Below, piece by piece: positions 8,150-20,120 of a stretch of 40,653 nucleotides of DNA (the stretch's first letter is position 1; each line of letters opens with the position of its first letter). This stretch comes from Verrucomicrobiales bacterium (GTDB lineage: Bacteria; Verrucomicrobiota; Verrucomicrobiia; Verrucomicrobiales; DEV007), in the NCBI GenBank assembly GCA_013213965.1, contig JABSSR010000034.1, positions 1-40,653 of the forward strand, in the 5' to 3' direction. Position numbers and translations under genes: made by a program. Under the pieces are notes generated by a model. The model was not told the origin of the DNA. It made no database searches and worked only from the letters and a program-made list of their open reading frames with translations.

Positions 8150-11053
8150 ATGCTCATCCGCAGTTTTGTTCTGAGTTTCTTTCTAATCATCTTCACGCAA
8201 TATACTTTTGCGTTACCTGAATGGATTTGGGTAAAAGGTAAAAAAAAGACAACAATACGATACAACTTTGAGAAAGAGCTCGAAGATTTGAAATCAGCAA
8301 AATTACGTATTGTATCAGACTATGCCAACGTTTCAGTTATCTTGAACAATCAGTTAGCCGGAGTCGCTGAAGGATTTGGATCAGTGCTTAAAGTTAATGT
8401 CTTGAATTATATAGTTGATGGTAAAAATGAAATTATTCTAAAAGCACAAGCAACAGGAAAAGCACCGGCAGCGGCATTAGAAATTGAACTTGTAGATCAT
8501 TCTAACAAAAAACAAATCGTTGCAACTTCAGCAGACTGGAAACCCGAAGAGGCCAATTCAGAAGTTATAGGACTTGGAGACTTGGGTGTCGAAAAATGGT
8601 GGGGTTTATCGGATCTCTTGATTGATGAAGTCGATGATTATACACAATGGAAACGAGCCAGTAATTCCAAGAAAGCCACTGATCCGTCAAGTTTTCAAAT
8701 CCTCCCAGGCTATAAAGTCGAACTGCTCCGTTCAGCCCTACCAGAAGAAGGTTCATGGGTAAATATCGCTTTCGATCCAAAGGGCCGAATCACAGTGGCC
8801 CGAGAAGACAAAGGATTGATCCGGTATTCATTGTCCGAGGAATCCAAGAAAATCGTTAAAATAGAACAAATTAATGATGATCTGAAGGAATGCCGGGGAC
8901 TATTATACGCTCATGGATCTCTATACGTTCATGCTAACAACTCAAAATCTCTATATAGATTAGAAGATAAAGATGGGGACGGAACATTCGAGATAAAAAA
9001 TCTTCTCCACATGAGTGAGGGTGGAGTCGGGCATGGAAGAAACGATCTTGCACTGGGTCCTGAAGGTAGGATCTACGCAATTAACGGTGACTCAGTGAAC
9101 TTGCCTGAAGGGATAATAAATAGAATGTCTCCCTTGAGAAATAAGTATCTACCTTCTCCTAAAAATGAAGGCCATGTCATACGAATGGATTCAGATGGAA
9201 AAAATAAGGAGATTTTTTGTGCAGGCCTAAGAAATCCATATGGAATCGATTTTAATGAGGATGGTGAAGCTTTTACTTATGACGCTGATGCTGAATTTGA
9301 TATGGGTACTCCCTGGTATCGTCCAACCCAGATCAAACACTTAACGAGTGGTGCAGATTTTGGTTGGAGGGCAGTGACAGGAAAATGGCCACCTTATTAC
9401 CCGGATCATCCAGATAATGCTCAGCATTCTGTACACATCGGCAAGGGGTCTCCGACAGGAATACGCTTTGGAACTAAGAGTAATTTTCCGCGGGAATATC
9501 AACGAGCCCTTTATGCTCTTGACTGGGCATATGGCAGAATCATTGCTATTCACTTTGTTACCAGAGGTTCCACTTATATGGGCGCAGCAGAGGTGTTTCT
9601 AAGAGGCAAACCATTAAATGTTACTGACCTTGACTTCGGACCGGACGGATCAATGTATTTTGTGACGGGCGGAAGAAAGACCAAGAGCGGCCTTTATCGG
9701 GTCTCATACATCGGCAAAAAAGTTAATGAGCGTAACATGACATTGCAGGAGAAGAGAAGAAATGAATCATCTCTCCAATATCGCCAACAACGAAAACGTA
9801 TAGAAAAATTACATATAAAAACAAAAGCAACCCCCTTTGAAGGAGTGACTGATCCGCGCATTAGGTACGCTTCAAGAATTAGCGCTGAACACAATGCTGA
9901 TACTTTTGTTTTTTCACCCGCAAAAATCAATAGCATCACTTCACTCGAAGATGCAACTCCTGACCTTGATCACTTAACAGCAAAATTAAACATTGGCTCA
10001 AAAGAAGAAATTACAGCACTTATGGGACTTGGTCCAATCGATAGAAAAAATAGCATCCTGAAAAAATTAAAGGACTGGGAAAAAATGATTCCATCCAAAC
10101 AGTTTGAATATATCGACATCCTTCACCGTTTAATTTCTAGACATAACCTCTCAGAAAAAGCAAAGGAAGAAATCATTGGATCACTTGAAAAGAATTTTCC
10201 TGGTCAAACAGCAAAAATTAATATGGCTATAGCGCCGTTACTCATTGATCTGGATCCCCTCAGCACTGTTCCTAAGATTATCAAATTACTAAAGGAAGAC
10301 TGCTCTCAGCGTGAGGGAATTCATTACCTGTTTCATTTACGAAACACCACTACTGGTTGGTCATTACAGTCACGGGAAATATTTTTTAGGATTCTTGCAA
10401 AATACGAAACTCTTTTAGGAGGAAGGGGATTACCTCAAGCACTCAAAGCAATTCGCAAAGAATCAACAGCAACATTAACAGAAAAAGAAAAGGAACAACT
10501 CAGTGACGTTCTTACCTCTCGCCTGACATTGCCTGACTTTCCTAATCGCTCAGATCGTTCAGTTACCAAGTCATGGACTATTCAAAACTTTAAAAAACTG
10601 TTAAATTTCAATGCAGACAAGCGTGACTTAATGAATGGTAAAAAAGTTTTCGACCTTGCTCTCTGTAGCCGATGCCATCAACACGGTAAAGTAGGATATC
10701 CGATCGGCCCGGATCTGACCAATGTAGCGAGCCGATTCGGTAGAGAAGATTTACTCCAAGAAATCTTGCTACCTTCTAATTCCATAGCAGAGAATTATCA
10801 AGCAATAGAATTGAAGCTCCGGGAAGGAAGAACGGTCAGGGGTCAGATCATACCAAATTTAGATTACCGTGTACCCTATATACAAATTGCTGAAAATTCA
10901 CTTTATCCAAATAAAATAACTAAAATCGATAAGGTTAATATTATCGAGCGTTCACACTCTATCGTTTCTCTTATGCCATCAGGTCTATTGAACTTATTTA
11001 CTATGGATGAAATTCTTGACCTGTTGGCATGGCTAGAAAAGCCTTCACACTAG
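8150..11053 (+). CDS. PVC-type membrane-bound dehydrogenase: beta-propeller with C-terminal c-type cytochrome (heme-binding) domain
   Basis: Signal peptide MLIRSFVLSFFLIIFTQYTFA. Propeller region 'FQILPGYKVELLRSALPEEGSWVNIAFDPKGRITVAREDKGLIRY' and 'CAGLRNPYGIDFNEDGEAFTYDADAEFDMGTPWYRPTQI'. CxxCH in 'GKKVFDLALCSRCHQHGKVGYPIGPDLTNV'. Confidence 0.88.
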   Translation: MLIRSFVLSFFLIIFTQYTFALPEWIWVKGKKKTTIRYNFEKELEDLKSAKLRIVSDYANVSVILNNQLAGVAEGFGSVLKVNVLNYIVDGKNEIILKAQATGKAPAAALEIELVDHSNKKQIVATSADWKPEEANSEVIGLGDLGVEKWWGLSDLLIDEVDDYTQWKRASNSKKATDPSSFQILPGYKVELLRSALPEEGSWVNIAFDPKGRITVAREDKGLIRYSLSEESKKIVKIEQINDDLKECRGLLYAHGSLYVHANNSKSLYRLEDKDGDGTFEIKNLLHMSEGGVGHGRNDLALGPEGRIYAINGDSVNLPEGIINRMSPLRNKYLPSPKNEGHVIRMDSDGKNKEIFCAGLRNPYGIDFNEDGEAFTYDADAEFDMGTPWYRPTQIKHLTSGADFGWRAVTGKWPPYYPDHPDNAQHSVHIGKGSPTGIRFGTKSNFPREYQRALYALDWAYGRIIAIHFVTRGSTYMGAAEVFLRGKPLNVTDLDFGPDGSMYFVTGGRKTKSGLYRVSYIGKKVNERNMTLQEKRRNESSLQYRQQRKRIEKLHIKTKATPFEGVTDPRIRYASRISAEHNADTFVFSPAKINSITSLEDATPDLDHLTAKLNIGSKEEITALMGLGPIDRKNSILKKLKDWEKMIPSKQFEYIDILHRLISRHNLSEKAKEEIIGSLEKNFPGQTAKINMAIAPLLIDLDPLSTVPKIIKLLKEDCSQREGIHYLFHLRNTTTGWSLQSREIFFRILAKYETLLGGRGLPQALKAIRKESTATLTEKEKEQLSDVLTSRLTLPDFPNRSDRSVTKSWTIQNFKKLLNFNADKRDLMNGKKVFDLALCSRCHQHGKVGYPIGPDLTNVASRFGREDLLQEILLPSNSIAENYQAIELKLREGRTVRGQIIPNLDYRVPYIQIAENSLYPNKITKIDKVNIIERSHSIVSLMPSGLLNLFTMDEILDLLAWLEKPSH

Positions 11054-11082
11054 TCCACTTCCGGGATCTGGTAATTATAAAG

Positions 11083-12522
11083 TCAGACCATTATCTTATG
11101 TGCAACCTCACCATGCACATCAGTGAGTCGAAATTCCCTGCCGTTACTGTTAAAAGTGACTTTGGTATGATCAAGACCAAGAATATGAAGCATAGTTGCA
11201 TGAAGATCATGAATCGTCATCCTGTCTTCAATTGCATGATAACCAAACTCGTCAGTGGCTCCGTACCGAATTCCAGGCCTGACACCTCCCCCTGCCATCC
11301 ACATGGTAAAACCGTCCGGATGATGATCTCGGCCCACCTCACCGTTACCTTTTTGAGATGTTGGAGTTCGTCCAAACTCCCCACCCCAAAGGACCAATGT
11401 GTCTTCGAGTAATCCTCTAGCCTTTAGATCCTTTATTAGCCCAGTAATTGGCTTGTCTATTTGCTTCACATTGATTGAATGTCCCTTCTCTAAATGAGAG
11501 TGCTGATCCCACTGTTCATTATTAAATGGAAGACTATTCGCATGACTTACCTGAATGAATCGGACTCCACGTTCAGCTAAGCGCCTAGCAAGAATACATT
11601 GCCTGGCAAAATTATCTGTCTCAGAACCGTCCATCCCATAAAGTTCACGGGTCATTTTTGATTCATTTGAAAGATCCGTCGCTTCGGGAGCAGCCATCTG
11701 CATCCTGAAAGCTAATTCAAAGCTGGCCATACGTGCATCCAAGTCTGTTCCCTGGAACTTATTTTCACCGTGAAGCTTACGTAAAAGTTCAAGTTGCAGT
11801 TCTTGTTCTCTTCTCCCGGCACTAGGATGACGCATATAATGAAACTTAGCATCCTTTGCCGGAGTATTGGGATATCCAGGAGTCCCTAATGGAACGCCCT
11901 GATGCTGAGCTGGGAGGAAAGCCGACCCAAAATTATTGACTCCACCATGAAGGGATGTTGGACAAATAGTTACAAAAGCAGGTAAATTTCTGTTCTCACT
12001 GCCAAGACCATAGCTGACCCATGAACCCATGCTCGGCCTAAGCAGGGCCTCATCACCTGTATGCAGTTTCATGCAAGCACCACCATGCGAGACATTAGTT
12101 TCACACAATGAATTAATCATGCATAGATCATCTGCAACTTCCGGAAGATGCTCCCAAAGTTCAGACATCCAGTGCCCGCTCTGACCGACTTGGCGAAACT
12201 TCCATGGAGGAGCAAAAATATTACTTCTTGCAGCAAACTGAACTGATCTTTCAGGAAAAGGTAATGGCTTACCATGCTCACTATAAAGTTTTGGCTTGTA
12301 GTCGAAGAGATCCACGTGCGATGGACCTCCGTGCATGAACAAGAAAATGATTCTTTTGGCACGAGCAATCTGTTGCGGAAAATGGATTCCTGAATTTGCG
12401 GAAGAATGCTCCTGTAAAAGAGAATTCAAAGCAATGCCACCAAACCCAACACAGATACGATCCAAGGCTTCTCTTCGTGAAATAAAATTACTCTGAAAAT
12501 TACCAGACATGGAGAAATTCAT
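11083..12522 (-). CDS. DUF1501 domain protein (Tat-exported, sulfatase/alkaline-phosphatase-like fold)
   Basis: Twin-arginine 'SRREALDRICVGFGGIALNSLL', 'AKRIIFLFMHGGPSHVDLFDYKPKL', 'VLWGGEFGRTPTSQ...GRDHHPDGFTMWMAGGGVRPG'. Confidence 0.93.
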   Translation of the reverse strand: MNFSMSGNFQSNFISRREALDRICVGFGGIALNSLLQEHSSANSGIHFPQQIARAKRIIFLFMHGGPSHVDLFDYKPKLYSEHGKPLPFPERSVQFAARSNIFAPPWKFRQVGQSGHWMSELWEHLPEVADDLCMINSLCETNVSHGGACMKLHTGDEALLRPSMGSWVSYGLGSENRNLPAFVTICPTSLHGGVNNFGSAFLPAQHQGVPLGTPGYPNTPAKDAKFHYMRHPSAGRREQELQLELLRKLHGENKFQGTDLDARMASFELAFRMQMAAPEATDLSNESKMTRELYGMDGSETDNFARQCILARRLAERGVRFIQVSHANSLPFNNEQWDQHSHLEKGHSINVKQIDKPITGLIKDLKARGLLEDTLVLWGGEFGRTPTSQKGNGEVGRDHHPDGFTMWMAGGGVRPGIRYGATDEFGYHAIEDRMTIHDLHATMLHILGLDHTKVTFNSNGREFRLTDVHGEVAHKIMV

Positions 12523-14887
12523 TGGAAATTAAAAGCGTATGACACACCGACTCCCAGGCTTTTTTCTTGCCGCTTATCTTTGTGTACTCATCAAAAAAAT
12601 GACTAATCCACTGCATTTCCTCAGGGCTCGGAATCCGGGAAAAGAGTGTTAAATATAATTCGCGTACTTTTCCTTCTCCTATTCTGAGAGCAAGACTTTC
12701 AGCCTGACGAATCAAAAAAGGATTATTCATCATTAACAGGGCCTGTGTAGGAACAGTCGTCCGAGAACGTTGCCCCACGGTAGTCGTGGCGTTGGGAAAT
12801 CCAAGAAGAGTCAACAGGTCATACAAATGAGAACGGACAACAGGAAGATAAACGCTCCTGTATGGATAATTTTCATAGCTCTGACGGTTCTTGAGAAGGT
12901 CTGAAGGCGAAGGGTCCTGACTCTTTACCGAAAGAAGTAATGAAGGAGGGGCCATGTTTAAGTTACCGGAAACCAGTAAGATCGAATCACGAAAAGATTC
13001 AGCTTCAAGACGACGCACATCACGGTGCCAATAGAGTAAATTTTTAGGATCCTTCTTTGCTGCCAAGGCATTAGAGTCATCTGCTCCCATCTGATATGTA
13101 TTGGATAATAGAATTTTGCGATGCAGCATCTTAATGGACCAGCCGTTCCTTACAAAATCATTTGCCAAATAATCCAAAAGCTCGGGATGAGAAGGCTCAG
13201 TTCCCGTCATTCCAAAATCATCTACTGTGGAAACGATCCCCTTGCCAAAGTGCCAATACCAGATCCTGTTCACAATGACACGTGCCGTGAGCGGATGATC
13301 GGGCTCTGTCATCCATTTTGCTAACTCGAGCCTACCGCTCGAGCCATCAGCGCAGGCAAGAACCTTGCGGGGAGTGATCTTTGAAAGAAATCCTCGAGGG
13401 ACCAATTTTCCTCTTTCATGCGGATCACCTCTTAAATTGATGTTTATATCAGCCACATCACCGTCTCGGACTGCCATGACTTTGTACATATTATTGTCAT
13501 CAGTCTCGAGCCCGGTCCTCTCCTTCTTCAAATTATCGGTCTTTAAACGCAACGATTTTACTTGGTCCAGAGAACGCACACGTGTCAGACGGATCCGGTC
13601 CAGATGAGACATTAGCGGTTTAGATTCAACTCTAAGAACATGATCTCCTGAATCTAAATGGACATATGCTTCGTGGTTCCAACGCTGATGCTCTGAACTC
13701 CAACCTCCTGTTACCTCAGCCAGTACTGGAATGACCTTATCCTTATCATCATCAATTATCAAACTTCCGGGCCTTGATCTTTCTGCGGCATAACGAAAAT
13801 CAACAGAGTATGTGCCTTCGTTTGGAATTCTTACCTCATATTCCGCAAAATTCTCTTGGCTCCCTGGATCAGAAATATAAGTGGCTTCATTCTCATTATT
13901 CCCTGCAATGACAGATACATTTCCTCGAATGAACTTTTCAGCTTCCCACTGCACAATCGATTCTGCATCTATAAACTCAGAGATCTTCCCTTCAAGATCA
14001 TTTAATCGATTATTAATCGCCTCAAGGCGTGCTTTCTTTTTTTCCTCCTTCTGCTCGTCTCCAGGTTTATTCAAGGACTGATCTTCTATTTTTGTACTGT
14101 GGAATATTCCAGCAAGAGCATAATAATCTGCAATTGGTATCGGATCGAATTTGTGATCATGGCAACGGGCACAAGAGACACTTATACCCATAAAAGAACG
14201 ACTCACAGCATCAATCTGTTCATCAATGATATCGGCCCGTTTTTTTACTCCATCTTTTTCCGCCAAAATCTTTGTGCCTATGGCAAGAAAACCTGTAGCG
14301 GTTACACGACGCGAAAGTTCAGTAGAATTACTTTCAAGAAGATCTCCGGCCAACTGTTCAATTATAAATTCATTGTAGGGCAAATCACGATTGAAGGCAT
14401 CAATAACATAATTCCGATAACGCCAGGCATGGGGGTAAGCATGGTTTTCATCTCCTCCGTTGGAATCGCCATACCTGGCAACGTCCAACCAGTGACGTCC
14501 CCATCTCTCACCATACTGTGGTGAATCTAGTAAATTATTTACGATTCTTGCAAAGGCCTCAGGAGAATGGTCCTTCAAAAATTCTTCTACTTTTTTAGGA
14601 CTCGGAGGCAACCCAATTAAATCGTAATAGATTCTTCTGATCAGCTGAGCAGGTTCCGCCTTCTTGGCAGGCGCAATATCAGAACCTTCTAGATCTGCCA
14701 AAATGAAGTTATCAATTTCATTTTTAACCCATTCCTCAGTTTTAACTGCCGGAACAGAATAAACTTTTGGCGATACGAAGGACCAGTGTTTACCGCCATC
14801 TTCTTCACCAAATCCATTAACAGTTAATAGGAATGCAATAAAGTAGAATATGATCCTTTGGAATCCACCCAACTCTGCGAAAAACAT
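12500..14887 (-). CDS. DUF1549/DUF1553 domain protein with intervening carbohydrate-binding-like module
   Basis: DUF1549 'IDNFILADLE...RIYYDLIGLPPSPKKVEEFLKD...YGERWGRHWLDVARYGDSNG...CARCHDHKFDPI'. DUF1553 'LAKWMTEPDHPLTARVIVNRIWYWHFGKGIV'. Overlaps the DUF1501 start by 23 nt. Confidence 0.92.
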   Translation of the reverse strand: MFFAELGGFQRIIFYFIAFLLTVNGFGEEDGGKHWSFVSPKVYSVPAVKTEEWVKNEIDNFILADLEGSDIAPAKKAEPAQLIRRIYYDLIGLPPSPKKVEEFLKDHSPEAFARIVNNLLDSPQYGERWGRHWLDVARYGDSNGGDENHAYPHAWRYRNYVIDAFNRDLPYNEFIIEQLAGDLLESNSTELSRRVTATGFLAIGTKILAEKDGVKKRADIIDEQIDAVSRSFMGISVSCARCHDHKFDPIPIADYYALAGIFHSTKIEDQSLNKPGDEQKEEKKKARLEAINNRLNDLEGKISEFIDAESIVQWEAEKFIRGNVSVIAGNNENEATYISDPGSQENFAEYEVRIPNEGTYSVDFRYAAERSRPGSLIIDDDKDKVIPVLAEVTGGWSSEHQRWNHEAYVHLDSGDHVLRVESKPLMSHLDRIRLTRVRSLDQVKSLRLKTDNLKKERTGLETDDNNMYKVMAVRDGDVADININLRGDPHERGKLVPRGFLSKITPRKVLACADGSSGRLELAKWMTEPDHPLTARVIVNRIWYWHFGKGIVSTVDDFGMTGTEPSHPELLDYLANDFVRNGWSIKMLHRKILLSNTYQMGADDSNALAAKKDPKNLLYWHRDVRRLEAESFRDSILLVSGNLNMAPPSLLLSVKSQDPSPSDLLKNRQSYENYPYRSVYLPVVRSHLYDLLTLLGFPNATTTVGQRSRTTVPTQALLMMNNPFLIRQAESLALRIGEGKVRELYLTLFSRIPSPEEMQWISHFFDEYTKISGKKKAWESVCHTLLISNEFLHVW

Positions 14888-15035
14888 AAATTAATTGTCT
14901 CTCAAACCTTAATAAGAAGCAACCCTAAGAACGTACTTGGATCAGTAAAACCTCCTCATAAATATAGGAGTAAATCTAATATTATATAGTTGTTCTAATC
15001 ATTGGATCAGCAAGTAAACCCACTAATATGCTCTT

Positions 15036-17306
<2,271 letters not shown>

Positions 17307-17350
17307 TTAAGCAGGGACAGGCGAAAGGTCAAAGATAATTAAAATACGAT

Positions 17351-18580
17351 TTAATTTACTTGATGGATATGTACGTCCTGCTGCGGATAAGGGAAACTGA
17401 TTCCCGCCTGATCAAATTCTGACTTGGCTCTCTTAAGAATATCCCCGTGAACTTGCCTGTAATCCTCGGTCTTTACCCATGGACGACAAATGAAATTAAC
17501 GGATGAATCGGCTAATTCGTGCATTTGAATAACAGGCTGCGGTTCATCAAGAACTAACTCATGCTCACTTAAAATTTGCTCGAGAATTTGCTTGGCCTTT
17601 TCATAATCATCATCATACCCAATACCAAAAATCATATCGACTCGCCTTTCCGTACTTGAGGAAGAATTAGTAATAATTTGCCCCCAAACGTTCTTGTTAG
17701 GAACAAGAACAACCTTGTTATCGAATGTTTTGATAGTGGTACTGACTAGACTAACCTGCCCAATCGTTCCGATCACACCATCCACTTCGACCGAATCGCC
17801 CACGTCAAAGGGACGATAAATTAGAAGCATTACCCCAGCTGCAAAATTACTTAGAGTGTCCTGTAATGCAAAAGCGATAATAAACGAGGCCCCTCCAATC
17901 ACTGTAAGAAGAGCCGCAACATTAATCCCGACTGTTGCAAGTGCGACCAGTAAACCAACCAACAATATAGCTCTAAAAGAAATCTTAATCATGAACTGCT
18001 CAAGGAGTTCAGAAAATCGATTACTTTTTTCAGCAGCTCGGCGCACGATTCGGCGCACAAATGCCGCCAATGCCCAAAAAATCAACATGATCACAGCAAA
18101 CTTCAAGAGCTGAATACCCCACTTGACCCCACCCTCCTTTGAATAAATCCATGAAGAATATCTAGTCCAAAAAGAACGGTTCTCATTAACAGTAAACTCT
18201 GTTCCTGAAACCGCATCGGCATAAATTTTCAAATCACTCGGGTCACCACCTTTTTTCTTCAACTCAGCAAGAACAGTTCTAAGAAGAGCCAATTGTTTAA
18301 CTTTAACTTCTATAAGCTCTGGACTTTTTTTCTCCTCCAAGCTGAGATCCGAAATCTTTTGAACTGTTTCCTTCAGGCTATTTCTCCATGCGTGTGATAT
18401 CTCATCCAGCTCATCTCTGGTCATTGGATTAAGCATGAGTTTTAGTTGCCCCTCTTCCAATGAAGGGTCTCCAATCCGCATTTTTTCGTAATCAATTGCT
18501 AGTTCATCAGCTAATAATGGGAATATCCCAACAAAAATCAGTGATAATAAACCTTGGATAAGAACAGATAAATTTCTCAT
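17351..18580 (-). CDS. MscS family small-conductance mechanosensitive ion channel
   Basis: 'LLTVIGGASFIIAFALQDTLSNFAAGVMLLIYRPFDVGDSVEVDGVIGTIGQVSLVSTTIKTFDNKVVLVPN' is the canonical MscS pore/beta-domain signature. Confidence 0.95.
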   Translation of the reverse strand: MRNLSVLIQGLLSLIFVGIFPLLADELAIDYEKMRIGDPSLEEGQLKLMLNPMTRDELDEISHAWRNSLKETVQKISDLSLEEKKSPELIEVKVKQLALLRTVLAELKKKGGDPSDLKIYADAVSGTEFTVNENRSFWTRYSSWIYSKEGGVKWGIQLLKFAVIMLIFWALAAFVRRIVRRAAEKSNRFSELLEQFMIKISFRAILLVGLLVALATVGINVAALLTVIGGASFIIAFALQDTLSNFAAGVMLLIYRPFDVGDSVEVDGVIGTIGQVSLVSTTIKTFDNKVVLVPNKNVWGQIITNSSSSTERRVDMIFGIGYDDDYEKAKQILEQILSEHELVLDEPQPVIQMHELADSSVNFICRPWVKTEDYRQVHGDILKRAKSEFDQAGISFPYPQQDVHIHQVN

Positions 18581-18686
18581 AATTTGAAGAACATTAATTC
18601 ACTAATCTCGCAAAGTATAAGTTTACCGCAAGCCTTTGATTTATCTAAGTAAACTAATGGAAATCTGAATTTAATCACTCTTATCT

Positions 18687-20087
18687 TTAGGCTATTAAAT
18701 GACCGATTTCACTTGTACTTTCAGCATATCGATCCATTTCCAAACCTAATGCCTTCGCTTGAGTCAGCCATAAATTAGCCAGAGGCAAACCATGGTAAAG
18801 TTGCTGGTATTTTCCTCCCTTCTTTGGGACTGGTCCTGAATTGTCTGAAAGATTGATGTGTTTACCAGTGATCAGTTTTCCTCCTGCAGAGCCTGCCACA
18901 ATGATGGGAAGAGCACTGTATTGGTGAGTCGATCCATCACCTAGGCCCGATCCATAAGTGAAGAGTGTATTGTCAAGAAGGGTCGTTCCGTCAGACTCTT
19001 TGATGGAGTCCATCTTCTCAACTAAATAGGCAAACTGCTCCATATGAAAATAGTCAACTTTTAATAGATCCTCGATGAAACGACCTTGATTGTGTGACAT
19101 TTGATGATGACTTCGAGGCTTTTTAAATAGACTCTCATACATGTATGGAGTATCCCAACGCTCAGGGCCCACCATAAAAGTAGCAACATTCGTTAAGCCG
19201 ACCCGCAAAGCCGTTACCATAAGATCACCCATGAGCCTTATATATTCTCCTCTCGGCAAATGCGCATCGGGCGGTTCCTCGAACTTAGCAAAAGATAATT
19301 TATCGCGAAACTTTTCGAGTCTTTCCACCTGCTCCTCAATGGTCCTGATCGAATCAAAGTATTCGGAAAACTTCTGCTTGTCATCATAGCCAAGATGACG
19401 CTGCATGGATCTGGCATCCTGTAACACCAAATCAGTTATGTTTTTATTGGACTGCACTCCCTGCGTTCCGAAAAGACGATGGTAAATTTTTCGAGGATCC
19501 CTCATGCTTGGAGCTACGTGCTCGGTCCCATACCAAGAAATATTGTCAAACTGGATCGACTCCTTATTGTCCTTGTGACTGTTACAGCTAAACTCAAGAG
19601 TACGGAAAGGAGTGTCCTGACCAATCTTCTCAGCCACTATATGATCCAATGTGCGGGATTGGGGATAAGGAGATTGAGTAATGGTATGAGGGGCCGAGCT
19701 TGTAAGGAAACAGGAAGCACATTGCGCATGAACATCAGTCCCCTCCTGGAAGGTTCTATCCAGGCCCGTAATGAAAGTAATTTTTTCCTTCATTCTCTCG
19801 AGCGGCTTCTGTGTAGGAGTCAGTTTTAACTGATGAGTACCAACCTTGATTCTGGCATCATTTTTTACTTCTGTCCTGCTACCATTAAATTTAGGAATTG
19901 CTGCAGCATCTTCACCTGGGAAAAAACCTCTGCGCACTACACCGATTGGCACATAAAACCAAGCTGCCCGAACAGAAGGCTTCATAGGCTCCGCAGTCTT
20001 TGATAAACTTTCCATCCACGGAATAGCAAGTGCAGCTCCACCCATGCCTCTTACAAAATTCCTTCGACTACTATGGTGAGAGTTCAT
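18687..20087 (-). CDS. DUF1552 domain protein (Tat-exported)
   Basis: N-terminus 'SRRNFVRGMGGAALAIPWMESL'; 'RAAWFYVPIGVVRRGFFP'; 'SSCFLTSSAPHTITQSPYPQSRTLDHIVAEKIG', typical of DUF1552. Confidence 0.92.
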   Translation of the reverse strand: MNSHHSSRRNFVRGMGGAALAIPWMESLSKTAEPMKPSVRAAWFYVPIGVVRRGFFPGEDAAAIPKFNGSRTEVKNDARIKVGTHQLKLTPTQKPLERMKEKITFITGLDRTFQEGTDVHAQCASCFLTSSAPHTITQSPYPQSRTLDHIVAEKIGQDTPFRTLEFSCNSHKDNKESIQFDNISWYGTEHVAPSMRDPRKIYHRLFGTQGVQSNKNITDLVLQDARSMQRHLGYDDKQKFSEYFDSIRTIEEQVERLEKFRDKLSFAKFEEPPDAHLPRGEYIRLMGDLMVTALRVGLTNVATFMVGPERWDTPYMYESLFKKPRSHHQMSHNQGRFIEDLLKVDYFHMEQFAYLVEKMDSIKESDGTTLLDNTLFTYGSGLGDGSTHQYSALPIIVAGSAGGKLITGKHINLSDNSGPVPKKGGKYQQLYHGLPLANLWLTQAKALGLEMDRYAESTSEIGHLIA

Positions 20088-20120
20088 TTTTTTATGACTG
20101 CTGTAAATATCTACAAAAAA

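Noticed and set aside
11029-11412. 127-aa plus-strand ORF overlapping the dehydrogenase end and antisense to DUF1501
   Set aside because: Overlaps two confident CDSs and has no motif; likely a frame artefact.
14099-14524. 141-aa plus-strand ORF opposite the DUF1549/1553 gene
   Set aside because: Lies wholly antisense to a strongly supported CDS with no recognisable domain; treated as a shadow ORF.
14960-14977. CTCCT...AGGAG inverted repeat downstream of icd (approximate position)
   Set aside because: Five-bp stem with an AT loop and no clear T-run; too weak to call a terminator.
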